DNA of 64,000 bases from Dichetophora obliterata. Lineage: Eukaryota > Arthropoda > Insecta > Diptera > Sciomyzidae. The stretch covers positions 27,414,819-27,478,818 of the forward strand of contig OY986439.1 in assembly GCA_963920525.1 (NCBI GenBank). The letters run 5' to 3'. Positions 1 to 12,900 of this stretch are shown in pieces (the stretch's first letter is position 1; each line of letters opens with the position of its first letter). The notes beneath the pieces were generated by a model. That model made no database searches, was not told the origin of the DNA, and worked only from the letters and a program-made list of their open reading frames with translations. Made by a program: the position numbers and the translations under genes.

Positions 1-53
1 TGGTATTCATTCCCATACAAGAACATATGAAGACATGAGTGGATAAAGGTGAT

Positions 54-857
54 ATCCCAGTAAAAAAACATGCAATCGCTCCTATGAGGAGCATCAAGAG
101 ACCGCTCTTTTGCTGTTTTATTCGATCAAAAAGTGAGCACTTGTGCTCCTTTATTGTTTTATAAAATCAAAAGGCTAGCAAGCAATGAAAAAAAGAACAT
201 AAAGTGAGGCATGTGCTTTGTAAGAAACTCGATCATTATTTTCTGTGAAAAATCGACCATTGTAGTCCAGTGGAGAGTGCGCTAGACTAACAACCCAGAG
301 GTCCCTGGTTCGACTCCGGGTTCGGGCATGGTTCTTTTCACTTTCTTTGTTCTTTTCTACATTTAAGAATTATGGAAAACTTAAAATCCACAACGAAATT
401 GTGGAAAATGTGGAATTAAAGGACAGGAACAACTAAGGGCTGAAAATGCTTGCCGAGGTTAAAGCATAACACACACTAGCAATTGAAAGCATTGTCTTTC
501 ACGTCTGTTTCGTCTAATCAATAATTCACATATGGTTTCAATCAAATCCTCTAGCTAATCTATCCCTTTCCTTTCACGTCAAAGACCAAACCTTGTTTGT
601 TTAAGGCGCATTTTGGTTTTTTGATCTTTTTAAAAAAAAATATTTTAAATGTTCCTTTGCTGATCCATTTGGATCAGTTATTGATCGCTCCTTTTGAGCT
701 CCTTTAGGATGTTAAAGGGAGCGCTACCCTTCCTAGGACATGCAATGTTAAAAGAGAACACAAAATACACCTAGCTTGGATCAATAAGGAGCACTCCACT
801 GCTCCTCAGGGAGCACTCCCAGATCGCTCATAGGATGATCCACTTTTTTACTGGGAT
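54..857. mobile_element. Non-autonomous TIR element, about 0.8 kb
   Basis: The 14-mer ATCCCAGTAAAAAA at 54-67 recurs as its exact reverse complement at 844-857. The arms just inside are also loosely inverted, both rich in GAGCxCTC-type words (CGCTCCTATGAGGAGC near 74; GGAGCACTCC repeats near 788-825). No transposase-like reading frame lies between them, so this looks like a deletion derivative or MITE. It carries a tRNA-like unit at 254-329. Target duplication is not obvious (flanks GTGAT and GTTAC). Superfamily not assigned. Confidence 0.5.
254..329 (+). pseudogene. tRNA-like sequence (tRNA pseudogene or SINE head)
   Basis: A good Pol III A box (TAGTCCAGTGG, 262-272) and a perfect B box (GGTTCGACTCC, 307-317) lie at tRNA spacing. 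The T arm folds (CCTGG / CCGGG around TTCGACT). The anticodon loop CTAACAA would read AAC (Val). The acceptor stem fails: the 5' side GACCATT pairs poorly with the 3' side TTCGGGC. It is therefore a tRNA relic or the head of a tRNA-derived SINE rather than a working tRNA gene. It lies inside the TIR element at 54-857. Confidence 0.45.
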
Positions 858-1781
858 GTTACGTTTTCGAATTTTCGCTGTTCGCATGGATGAAGATGTA
901 ATGTACATACAATTTTAAACTTTTAAATAACCATGTATGACAAGCATGTATTGACAAACATGTTGACAAACAAACATTGCTTGTGGCTATTTTAGAAAAT
1001 ATCTTCTTCACAAAGCTTGATTTAGTATAGATTTCAGTACAAATGCAAAACTTTGAACTCAATTTTCTCGAAACTAGAATTTTGCGACATATCTCCTTCA
1101 TACACTCATATCTTCGTATGTATTGTAGTTTCTATAACTTCATCTTTGATTAATAAATGGAGTAGTTATCCTCAAAATTTTGTAAAATAGATCAGGTTGT
1201 CAAGAAGAAGAAAAGTACATTCAGCTGACATTCTATCAACATAACCAATTGTAAATTCTGAAACTGTTTCACAGCTGATACTCTAACATAACCTTCTCAA
1301 TAAAGCCAATGAAAGGGCCATTAAAGTCAAAACAGCAAACTAGGTAATTATGCAAAACATGCAAACATTTTGACAACGGATGAAGGAAGCAAGTTCAACA
1401 ATTTTTTATCTTTTTTTTTTTGTGTCTTCGTACAAGACCGGTTACATCAGCTGTTTGCAATTTTTCTTTTTTATTATTTCTTAGTCGATTGTATAATAAA
1501 CCGAAGTTTCATCATTCTTGGAGCACACAAACTTGTGCTAACTGAGTACACAGACAATTGGACAATTTAATTAAATGTTCAAACATACAAAATGCGTTAT
1601 TAGATATATACATATGTTGTTTTTTTTCTTTCTATTTTACTGTGAAATTTTCACTAGCGCACAAAACTGGCTTTTTTATAAATTAAATATTTAATCAAAA
1701 GCTTTTTTTCACACTTGGTTATGCAGTGTTGGTTGCTTCTTGTTGTTGTTTTTTTGCTTAATTTTATCTTGATTTTTTTAG
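858..1781. other. Upstream region of the Gln-rich gene, no gene seen
   Basis: AT-rich sequence with only short chance frames. It must hold the promoter and any 5' non-coding exon of the gene that follows. A TTTTTATAAAT stretch near 1673 could serve as a TATA-like element, but no initiator is evident. A pyrimidine run ending in TTTTTTTAG at 1781 is a possible splice acceptor leading into the open frame of exon 1. Confidence 0.3.
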
Positions 1782-2012
1782 TTTTTTAAACTTTTTTTTT
1801 CTATTTCATGCTCGGTTTTCTTTCAACGACGAACAACAGCTGCTGACTCTACGAACTTGATTTTAAACGCGTCCACTGCGTCGAAAGCGGTGAAACATAC
1901 TAAAAAGCACGCAGAGAGACAAAAGCGCACGACCACCACGAGTCGCAGCAGCAGCAAGAATAACAATAACAATAACAATAACAACAACAACAGTAACAAC
2001 AAAAGTAATGAA

Positions 2013-3907
2013 ATGTATCGCAAAGTAATCGAGATTGATGACGGCGACGCAGTTGATGCCGGCGATGACTCTAACGATAGCTACAGCGAAAGCAACAACG
2101 AAAAAGAGTGGGAGAGCCTTAACGAAGATAATGGTGATGATGATGAAGAGTTCGATGAAGAGAAACAATGTGCTGTCCAAGTGCAAAGCAGCAAAAATAA
2201 GCGACAGCAACAACAATTGAAATTGTGGCAGCAGCAGGAAGCGAATCAGCAGCAACAACAACTAAAACAGCAGTGGCAGCCGGAGGAGCCGATTCAGCAG
2301 CCAAAGCAACAAAAACAAACAAAACAACAAACACCGAAACACCAAACAAAGCAACAACAACGCGCACAACAATTCTTGCAACGAAAAAAAATACAAGAGC
2401 AACAGTTGCTGCAGCAGCAGCAACAATTGAAAGAGCTTCATATCTTGCAACAACAATTAAGGCAAAAGCAAATCGAACAAAAAACGTTAACGCATCGCAA
2501 AAACTCAGTGAAACGGCAGAACCATCAACAACAACAACAGCAACAACAACACCAACAACAAGAGCAACAAGAAAAACCAAACTCCTCAAGGATGCAACAC
2601 AAAAGCCAGGAGCGGCTGCAACAACAACGCAGTGGCCAACATATGCATCAACAACAAATACATCACAAAATGTCGCAACGTCAAATGAAGGAAAAGCTGC
2701 AGCCGGAGAGGGAAGCAAAGCCGCCACTGCAACAAAACTTGCGTCAACTGCGTTGCTCCAGCGGTCATTTGAACCCCACTGTTGCCGTCTCCAATCCACT
2801 AAACATGAGAAAGTATTCCAATTCATCCACTGGCACGCCCATGTTGGTACCTACACCCACTGCACAAAGTGAAATCGCCATCAGCCAACGGTCACAAAAG
2901 CAACAACAGCAACAATATCATCAACAAAAACAGCAACAAGAGCAACTTCAACAACAGCAACAAGATCAAGAACAACCTCAGCTGCACCGTTCGGCCGCCC
3001 CTTGCCACAAGAACAAAACGCGCCTTTTTAAAAAACGACGCAATCCATTGCATTCGCCGCCACCCGCACCCACAGCCACACCCTTAAACTCAGCACGTTC
3101 CAGACACAGTGAGCAGCTGCTGTATGAACAAACGAGCGAGTTAGAAGCGTCGGAAGATGGAGTCGAAGTCATAGTCGGAGAATTACCTCATGCGATGACG
3201 AATCTAAGCAGCAACAGCAGCAGCTACAAAAGAGAATGGAGCAGCAGTAACAATAACAGCAACAGCAACACCAATAAATATTACAACAACACCGGCGACA
3301 GCGAGATTATTACGTCACGTCGTCACGATGTTACTCCAACCGCTACCAGCATCGGCGACGGAGACGGCGACAACGCCGCCGTCTCTGCTGCAACCGCTGC
3401 TCTAGAGAACAATCGTTCGTTTGAACTAAATCCACACGAAGCTGCTGCCGCTGCCTCCGCCATTGCAGTAGCACTCGACACGATCAATGTTGGCAAAAAT
3501 ACGAACGTTTTGAATCTGCTGCAGACTCGTGTTATCAGTGATGTTTTGGTCAAATGTTTGGTTGGCGTTAATCCAGTTGCTGTAAGAGCTTCCCAGAAAT
3601 TTGAGGATATTTACGATGATGCTGATGACGATGATGACAATGAATATGATGATGATTATGAGGATGAGGATGAGAATGATGATGGTGATGACGATGATGA
3701 TAATGATAAGGCGGGCAAAGACATTAAAAATAACAAAAACAGCAAAGCTAATATTGCTACTGCTGCTGCTAAGGGCAACGATGATGGCAGCAGCGATACT
3801 GAGAGCCGCGAAGTTGTTGAGGTTGCTTCGTATGTGTCAACGTCCAAGAAGCGGCGCGTTCGTAAGTCATTGGAGCATCTAGTGCGACAGAAATACCAAG
3901 AACAGCT
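2013..3907 (+). CDS. Exon 1 of the Gln-rich gene
   Basis: The open frame runs from 1782 to a TGA that overlaps the splice donor at 3908 (CAGCT|GTGAGT), so reading past the donor stops at once. The first in-frame ATG is 2013 (MYRKVIEIDDGDAVDAGDD). The frame is open 231 nt further upstream without an ATG, with Asn/Ser repeats there, so an upstream coding exon entering at the acceptor-like site 1779-1781 is possible. A 12-codon upstream ORF (ATG 1808) sits in another frame. Trinucleotide repeats keep frames on both strands open; those are shadows. Confidence 0.75.
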
Positions 3908-6900
3908 GTGAGTATTGACCGTATGTATTAAGTGGTAATAATAAAGGGAAGGAGGGTGGGTGGAGGTGACCCAAGTCAAGTGAAAAGTGACGGAGTCAAA
4001 CTTCACAGATGAACACTAGTACTATACTAGTAGTAGAGTAGTTTTTGAAGAGTTATTCTGGTTTCCATCATTTAACCCATTTTACGCCGCTGTTCCACTA
4101 CTCGAACAGTAATGCTGCCTTTTTTCACCCTAATTTTTTTCTATGACGATGTATAGGTGACACTGCATGTATTGGTGTAGTATTATGGTAAATTTTATTG
4201 GCTTTCAGAAAAAAATAAAAGCGGTCTCCCCACCCGCTCTTTTAGCTCCAGGGGGGGGGGAGGTTGAAAAATACCATTTTTGCAGACCTATTTTCTTGGC
4301 GTTAAATTAAACATATTTATAAATAATTTTTCACAAATGCACTTTATTATTGCAAGCAAATGTCGATAATATGTAGCGAATGACTTTTAATATGGCACTT
4401 ATTAGCGTCAGGTCATGCATGGGCGTCCGCAGGGGAAAGGGTTGCACTTTCCCTCTCCCTAGGCAGTGAACATTTTTTTAGTATCTTCAAATTTTTATTC
4501 AAAAACCCGTAAGCTAAAAATATAAAATTTTACGGGACAGTCAAAAAACTTTCTAAATTGTAATAACTACTTTATTATTAATCTTTATTATTTTTAATAA
4601 TAATATAATTACAATTATTAATATAAAATTAATTAATATGACATTTAAAAAAAATAATTAGCATATATTTTGAAAGAGGCACATCTCGAAATTTTGAGAT
4701 TTATGTTTTTTCACTGAAATGCACTCTTATAGGCCATTCATAGCTATGAATAATAGAGAGATAAAAATATCATCAGTTGCCGCCAAGGTTGCCAACCAAA
4801 ATTCGGAAAAATTCCCACGAAAATTTCCTTTTTCCCAAAGTAACATAAATTAAATGCCACCATAATTCCCATGGTAAAGGTAAACAAAAAAATTCCCACA
4901 GCAATTAAAAAATACCAAAAAAGATCCCACGATCATTAAAAATTACCACAAAAATACCACGCGTCTTAAAAACACTACCAAAAATTCCACATGTGTAGAA
5001 AATTTTAAAAAATTTAGAAATACCAGAATTTTTTGCATTTAAATAAGCAGAAATAAATAGACACGTCCATAGTTAAAAATTTTACATTTATTGTCTTTGT
5101 TTCAAAACTATAACAAATTATTTCACATTGTTAAACATATCACATGTTTTCGTTTTATATTGGAGATTGTGAGTTTTATTTGTTTGTTTCCTTTTAATAA
5201 TTTCTAAAACGCAATTATGCTTATAAAAATAACATAATAAAAAGTAAACAAAATAAAATAAAAATATTGTTTTCAAAAATCTTCGTGGTTTGTAAGGTGA
5301 TAAGCAATTCATTTTAACACAATATGATTTTTCAAAAATTTCAAACTCATTTCTAATATCAAATAATAAAAGTGACTTCAGAATTGAAAATAAACAAAAT
5401 AAAATATATATATACAGTTTTTAAAGATATTTGTGCTTTGCGAAGTGGTCAACAGTTAATTTAACACAATATGATTTTTCAAAAATTTAGGTACTTATTT
5501 CTAATATAAAATAATGTAAGTGACTTTAAAAAAAATAAACAAAATAAAATAAATATTAGTTTTCAAAGATATTTGTACTTTGTAAAGAGATAAACAGTTA
5601 ATTTCAACACAATAGGATTTTTAAAAAATGTAGGTACTTATTTCTAATATAAAATAATATGCATATGTGACTTCAGAAATAAAAAATAAACAAAATAAAA
5701 TAAATAGAAAGTTTTCAAAAATATTTGTGCCTTGTGACTTTAGATATTAATATTTTTAATTCATTAAGAACGTTTTAGAATAATATTATTTTTGTTTTTT
5801 GTGTTCGTATATATCAAGGATGAAAAACTTGCGAACACATTTTTAGCATTTCTTTTACACTAACTATTTACAACTAAACAACTAAAGAAATAATAGTGGT
5901 ATTCAATGATCGCCGTATTTGTGATGTTAATAGCGTAAGAGCGATATTTTTACAGAAGCTCATTTTGCGACGTGCGCAGCTTACGACACAAAATCGTGGT
6001 GTAAATATAATGGCAACTGTGATTTAATTTTGATTTTAAAAGATTATTGCTGACCAATGGATTCGATAAGTAAACTTGCAAATATTTGGGCAATTCACAG
6101 TTCATTGTAATGTTTTAATATACTAATAGTTTAATGTGCTATTTTTTGACAATTGTGAGCACAACTTAAGTGAAAAGTATTCATATGTATTTTCAAAACA
6201 GCGCTTGAATCTTTAACATGCAGCTCAGGTGTTTGTGATTATACTAAAAGTTAAACAATTCAATTTAATATTCCAGCCAACTCTTTTTTGATTCACGTAA
6301 AACAGCTGTTTACGAAATAACACAATAACACTCTACAAAGGCATGCCTTAGGGCATGTACAAAAGTGGCAACCTTTAACACCGGTTTAACTTATGTTTAC
6401 ATGAAAAACTAAAACAAAAAGATAACAGGCAACATAGCACATCTCAGAATTAGCACATAAACCCTAATTAGCATGAACTGTGAACTGCCAATTGTCTATT
6501 ATTGTTTTGGTAGTACTTATATACCTTATGACTTTTTTTTTTGGAATTTTAAAACAATTTTTGTAAGCTTAACACTTGCATGCAGAAATGTAGAATTTTC
6601 AGAAAAGGTCAGAATTTTAAGGTCAGAATTTTGTTCAGAAAAGAATGCGCTATTAGTTTTTATGCAATTTTGTGATGTCAACTTGTTCTTAAAACAAATA
6701 TGGGTATTTCCACAGGAAAGTCTACCGTGACCAAAAAATTAAAACTTATTAAAAACTTATTATTTTATGATATTATCTAAGAGAAACATTTTAATTTTAT
6801 TAATTTAAGCAATTTGTGCATTAAATTATTAACCATGATGTTCACATCGTCTGCACTGTTTCACAAATGTAGTTTTTCTTTTTCGTAAGTGTTTAGTAAA

Positions 6901-9900
6901 TGTTTCGTAAACATTTTTGTTTTAGTAAAAATGGAAGGCATTGGCTAAAGATAATGTAAAAATGGTTGATGCAATTAAAGGAAAATATATTGAATATGTT
7001 TTTAATTACTAGATTGCATAATTACTTAACTACCTAATTACTTAATTACCCAATTAAATTGCAATGGAAAAAACTGTCCCGTGCGACCGAGCTTAATATT
7101 AAATTAAAAAATAAGTGTTAATTATTATTGGGTCAAATAAAAGCAATTTTAAAGAAACACCAATGCACAACATCCATAAAATAAACTCTTTGAAATATTC
7201 CCTCAGACTTCGCTGAATTCGGAGCTTGAGTTGTTGTCCTCGAAAAAAACTTCCGTTTTTTGTCCCGTGCGACCCCCATTGTTTTTGGCCATTATTTTGA
7301 AAAGGCAAAATTACCGATAATCAACCTTAGCACCACTTATAGAGCTTACTATGAGTTATAAGTTAAGACCATTATCAAAATATAAATCCGTGTTATTACT
7401 ACTTTTTTCACTTTAACTGCGTACGACTGCCCCGTGCGACACCATGGAAATGCCCAAATGCAATTTAATGGTTTATATTAAGGGTAAGTTAAAAGAAATG
7501 TACAGCGTAAACTTATAGCTTTACTCTTCCGTATATATACGACGATCATCGATTACTATGATTAAGATTTTGCTTAACATTTCAAAAAAAATTCCCAAAT
7601 TCCCATGCAATTAAAAAATACCACGCTGAATTCCCACGCCAATTAAAAAATACCACGCTGAATTAAAAACACCATGGGAATTCCCAAAAAAAAAATTCCC
7701 AAAATCAATTAAAAATTACCACGCATGGGATTTTTCCCACAATACTGGCAACCTTGGTAGCCATCGATAGTGTAACTCTTAGAGATGAGCCCTTTTCGCA
7801 CTTGTTTTTTTTTATTTAATCTTCTATATATATAAAAATGGATGTATGTATGTGGGTATGTGGGTGGGTATGTGGGTGGGTATGTGGCTATATCACGTAT
7901 AGACTCCAAAACCGCTGAACCGATCTTTATGAAATTTTCAGGGAAAATAAAGCCACATCTTGAGAGTGTTCCTGTGAGGTTTCGTAACGATTGGAGAAGG
8001 GGGCGTGGTACCTCCCATACAAGCCAAATTTGCTCCATCGATCACAAACAAAAAAAAATAAAAATATCTCACGGTTTCAATCGTAAAAAACTAAGATTTG
8101 GGGATTTTGTTCAGATGGTTACTGTCGGTAACTGTACAAAAAATGGGCGTGGTCGTTATATAAATACGCCCACTTTTTCGAAATCATGGCAATTCCGGAG
8201 TTCTGCACATTTTTACAGTGAAACTTGCTCTTTAGGTGCTCCAAGAGACGAACACAATTTATAAATGTTTTCACGCCCACTTTTAACGCCCACAAATCAA
8301 TATCTATATATATATAAAGCAAAACGATGTGTGTCTGGCTGTGTGATGTCTATAGACTCCAAAACTACTGAACCGATTGACCTGAAATTTTAGCAGTCGA
8401 TTTGTTTCAGGTACGAGATGGTTGAGGAAAAAAATTTGCCACACCCCCATTTTACCACCCCCAAATCAATAAAAATGTTATATTTCAGTCTGTTTGGGTC
8501 GTATATGGCTAAAATTTTGTAATTTAGTATGTACGGTTACTGTCGACAACTGTCCTAAAAATGGGTTTCCACGCCCCCTTTTACCGCCCACAAATAAATG
8601 AAAATGGTTTATTTCAGACGGTTTTGGTCGTATTAGACTTAAATTTTTTACTTTAGTTTGTGAAGTTACTGACAGTAACTGTACGAAAAATTGGTTTCCA
8701 CGCCCCCTTTTGCGCCCACAAATCAGTGAAAATGCTATATTTCATGCAGTTTTGGCCGTATGAGACTAACATATGATACTTAAATTTGTATGGTTACTTT
8801 CGGCAATTGTACTAAAAAAGGGCGTCAGCGCTATATAGCCACACCTACTTTTTAAGAAACCATCAAAATTGACTACTGGGTCGATTGAGCTAAAATGTTG
8901 GCTTAGTTTGTACGGTTACTGTTAGCAACTGTACTAAAAATTGGTCTCCACGCCCCCCTTTTACCGCCCACAAACCAATGAAAACGTTTTATTTCAACGG
9001 TTTGGGTCGTATTAGGCAAAAATTTTGTAATTCAGTACATATGGTTACTCTCGGCAAGTGCACTAAAAATAGGCCTGCCCTACTTTAGTTAAACTCACTT
9101 TTCGGGGAGTTAGCGTCCAGTGAAGTAAAGTGCGCCAGGCTTAACCTAAATTGAGCTGAAATTTGGGCAGTCGATTTGTTTCGATTACGAGATGGCTCAA
9201 GGGAAACATTTTACCGCACCCCTTTTTACCGCTTGCAAAACAACAAAAATGCTATATTTCGCACGGTTTTGATCGTATTAGACTAAAATGTGGTTATTTA
9301 GTGCACATGGCTACTTTCGGCAGCTGTACTGAAAATGGTGAATATATTTGACATTTCTTGACATTTTTGTGTATAGCAGTAAGGTGGTCTGTGGCAGAAC
9401 AACGTTTGCCGAGGAGATAGATTGTTCCTGTGAGGTTTGGTAACGTTTGGACGAGGGGGCGTGGTTCCTCCCATACAAGCCAAATTTGCGCTATCGACCA
9501 CAAACCAAATAAGGGATATATATCAGACGGTTTCGATCGTAAAAACTAAGATATTATCATTTTGTTCAGATGGTAACTGTCAGTAACTGTACAAAAATAA
9601 CTTTTTCGTCGCAATATATATACGCTCAATTTTTCAAAATCATGGCAATTCCGGAGTTCTACACATTTTTGTACTGAAACTTGCTGTGTAGGTGCTCCAA
9701 GAGGCAGTCACGATACATAAATGTTTTCACGCCCACTTTTAGTGCCCACAAATCAATATCTGTACATATAAAAATGAATCGTGATTTGTTCGGATGCTTA
9801 AAACTTGAAAACGACTAGACCAAATAGGATACTTCCTTCTACTGGTTTGTTCGTAACTGCTACGCAAAGGTTTAGGAAAAAAGTAATGCCTTACCCCTTT

Positions 9901-12900
9901 TATCGCCCACAAATCAATAAAAATGCTATATTTAAGAAGGTTTTGGTCGTATTAAATTAAAATTTGGTAAATAAGTTCTTATGATGACTGTCACTAACTT
10001 TAATAAAAACGGGCGTTGTCACACTTCATCTACGCCTACTTTTGGAAATATCACAATACTCCGAAACTATTGGTCCGATTGAGCTCAAATTTTGTAAGTG
10101 GCTTTGCTTTGAGTACGAGATGGTTTAAGAATAAATGCCACACCTTCTTTTACCTCCCATTAATATAAAAACAATTTGTGTTATCGAATAGCGTTATGGG
10201 TTGCACAGCTTAGAAATTCGGTATTCGACCACAATTTAGACGTACCGTTTCAGTGATGAAATTTTATGGGAGTTGGACAAGGGGGAGGGGCACCTCTCAT
10301 ACAACCCAAATTGGTGATATCGAATAGCTTTGAATTTATAGGAATTCAGCTTTGGAATTCAGTTTTTGACCTCAATTTACACATGCAGTTTCAATGATTT
10401 TTTTTTATGGGCGTTGGACAGGGAGGCCTGACATCTCCTTTACATCCCAAATTTGCAATATCGAATTGCTTTGAAGTTATAGGTTGACAGCGTAAGAAAT
10501 CGGTATTCGACCTAAATTTATACATGCACTTTCATTTCTTACATTTTATGGGCGTAGGGAAAAGGGGAGTGACACTTCCCATACAACCCAACTTTGTGCT
10601 ATCAAATAGCTTTGGAGTTATAGGTCGCACAGCATCGGAATTCAGTATTTGACCAAAATTTACGCATGCAGATTTACTGATAAAAACAACTTAACCCAAA
10701 TTTGCGATATCGAATAGCTTTGGAGTTATAGGTAACTCAGCCTCGGAATTCAGTATTCGACCTCAATTTACACATGCAGTTTCATTGGTTAAATTTTATG
10801 GGCGTAAGGAAAAGGGCAGTGGCACCTCCCATACAACCTAAATTTGTGCTATCGAATAGTTTTGGAGATATATGTCGCACAGTTTTGGAATTCGGTATTC
10901 AACCTCCATGTACACATGCAGTTTAATTGATTACATTCTATGAGCGGTGATCAAGAGGGCGTGGCACTTCCTATACAACCCTAATTTGTTATATCGAATG
11001 GCTTTGTGGATATAGGTCGCACAGTCTCGGAATTCAGTATTCTACCTCAATTTAGACATGCTGTTTAACTGATAACATTTTATGGGCGTTTGAATAGGGA
11101 GAGTGGCAGCAACGCGCCGGGTTTCAGCTAGTTGCTTTATAAAGTTGATGATTTTTATAGCATTTGAAGCAGAGTGAAAATTCGTGCAACTAGCCACCTA
11201 AAACAAGAAATCGTAATTTTTATATCTTTTATGGATATTATTGAAGTCTATATGAAAAAAATATATTAAAAATTTTTTTAAAGTTTTTTTTTAATGAGTT
11301 ACAAAGAATTTAGTTTAAGGCCACTGTTTAAGTAAAATTAATTTTGCTAAGTAACGGCTTGTTAAAATTTCTTGCTTTTTGGGCCAAACACGCTTGATAC
11401 GCGTTAAATTACAAAAATGATTTTTTTTTTAATTTTTTTTTTTAAATTAATAAGTTTTTTAAATTAAAAAAACGTTCTGGACCTCATAGAAATTTTTTAA
11501 AAAAATATTACATATTTATACAAATTTAGAAATAATACAAAAATAAAAACATTATGTATTCTCCATAAAAAAGTCTGTTATGAAATGTTTTAAATCTGCA
11601 CTATCTGTCTTGTGCGAGCCACACAGAGCACTGCACAATGGAATGATTGGTACAAACTAGAGGGAATAAATTATTTTGATGACGATTTTAGTGCTTTAGG
11701 CTCAGAAAAGTACAAAAAAAAGGATTTCTAAATATTTGTACAAGTGGGCGTGGCAGCTCCCATACAAATGGATCTTATTTTTCGCAATATCTAAAAAACC
11801 AGTAAGGCCATGACAACAGAAACTTAGTCAGTTATCGAGTGCATCATTTAAAAGAAATGTGTCACCAGTAGGCGTGATTGGACAAGTGGGAGTGGTACCT
11901 CCCATACAAATGGATTACATTTTTAGCAATATCTAGAGAACCAATAACGCCACAACAACAAAAACTTAGGCAGTCATCAAATACGTCATTTGAAGGATAG
12001 ATATTGCGAAAAATGTGTTTCAGTTGTATGGGAGGTACACGCCCACTTGTCCAATCATGCCTAAATTTGGCACATATCCATTTGTATATGATCCATAGGT
12101 AATAAGTCCATAATTTAAAGATTTTTTGTAATAAAAAATATTTTTTAAATGTGTTAGTAGATGCTTTGATGGAATAACGAATACAGATTGCGAGGAAATA
12201 ATTTGTAAAATTAATAATTTTCACACAAAGGACGAACAATATATTTATCTTCAGGGGCTGTTGGAGGTTTTGGAACCTAAAGATGTTTCTAAACGCAAAA
12301 ACACTGTAGCAGGTAAAACAAAAAGTTGTTCCATCAAATACTTTGTTGAAACAAGCGGAACGAAACATGCTGTGTGTAAGTTAGCATATTTAAGCTTACT
12401 TCGGATCACGTCAAAGAAATGCCGACGCTTAGCTTAGCGGATCTGAAAAAAAAAAAAAAAATACCACATGATCAAAGAGGTACAGCATTGGGCTTGCAGA
12501 GCAATGCAACTTCTAGTAAAATATGTTTTAAAATTCATAGTTATATTGATTCTATTTCAAAAAGGAAATCCATTATTCCAATTCTTGCATAAAATGTTTC
12601 TTGCCAAATACCCTGATGTGACATAAAAAATTAATTACACTGTGCAACACATTTTTCTAACGGAAAAACGGATAAGACAGGATGATAGTACTAGTGTATA
12701 GTAAGAAAACCCTCAAAGGAATTTGCAAAGTTAGCTTGCTTTTAAAAGATATAGGCATTAAAAGTTTGCCTCTTGCAGAGTATTTTTTATAATAAAGTGC
12801 TCATTAAGGCGTATCGAATTACAATTTTTCGAATTTCACATTCTAAGAAGTTGCATGGTGGTCAAGATCTACCAAAAAAACAATAAAGAGAAAAAAAGGA

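Larger units (their letters stand above)
4788..7759. mobile_element. Large TIR element, about 3 kb, degenerate
   Basis: CCAAGGTTGCCA near 4789 is mirrored by TGGCAACCTTGG near 7746-7757. Inside both ends are arrays of the same word, AATTCCCAC(G/A) with AATTAAAAAATACCAC (about 4800-5000 and 7585-7740), as subterminal repeats. The interior has only short frames. One minus-strand frame at 7205-7294 begins MAKNNGGRTGQKTEVF and may be a relic of a coding start. The phrase CCCGTGCGAC recurs at about 7079, 7263 and 7434. Superfamily not assigned; no clean target duplication. Confidence 0.5.
7820..11131 (+). mobile_element. Non-autonomous Helitron, 3.3 kb
   Basis: The 5' end is TCTTCTATATATATAAAAAT after an A. 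The 3' end is CGCCGGGTTTCAGCTAG before a T. That is the Helitron signature: insertion between A and T, 5' TC, 3' CTRR. Near the 5' end is the phrase TAGACTCCAAAACCGCTGAA with CCGATC, typical of a widespread insect repeat. No Rep/helicase reading frame is present. Further 5'-end-like starts near 8301 (TCTATATATATATAAAG) and 9758 suggest a composite of several units. I could not fold a strong hairpin before CTAG, so the 3' end may be old. Confidence 0.6.

Noticed and set aside
2119..2826. Long minus-strand and alternate plus-strand frames opposite exon 1 of the Gln-rich gene
   Set aside because: CAA/CAG repeats have no stop codons in several frames (giving Val/Ala/Leu/Thr runs). Only the Gln frame has a splice donor in phase with the downstream exons.
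5230..5760. Possible CRISPR-like repeat array
   Set aside because: Units are about 120 bp, diverged and without unique spacers, in fly DNA inside a transposon.
7842..8264. 140-codon plus frame
   Set aside because: It starts in a GTATGTGGGTGG microsatellite and lies wholly in the Helitron repeat.
11862..12368. 168-codon minus-strand frame
   Set aside because: It overlaps tandem repeats and lies antisense to collinear plus-strand motifs of the broken transposon-type ORF. No recognisable domain.
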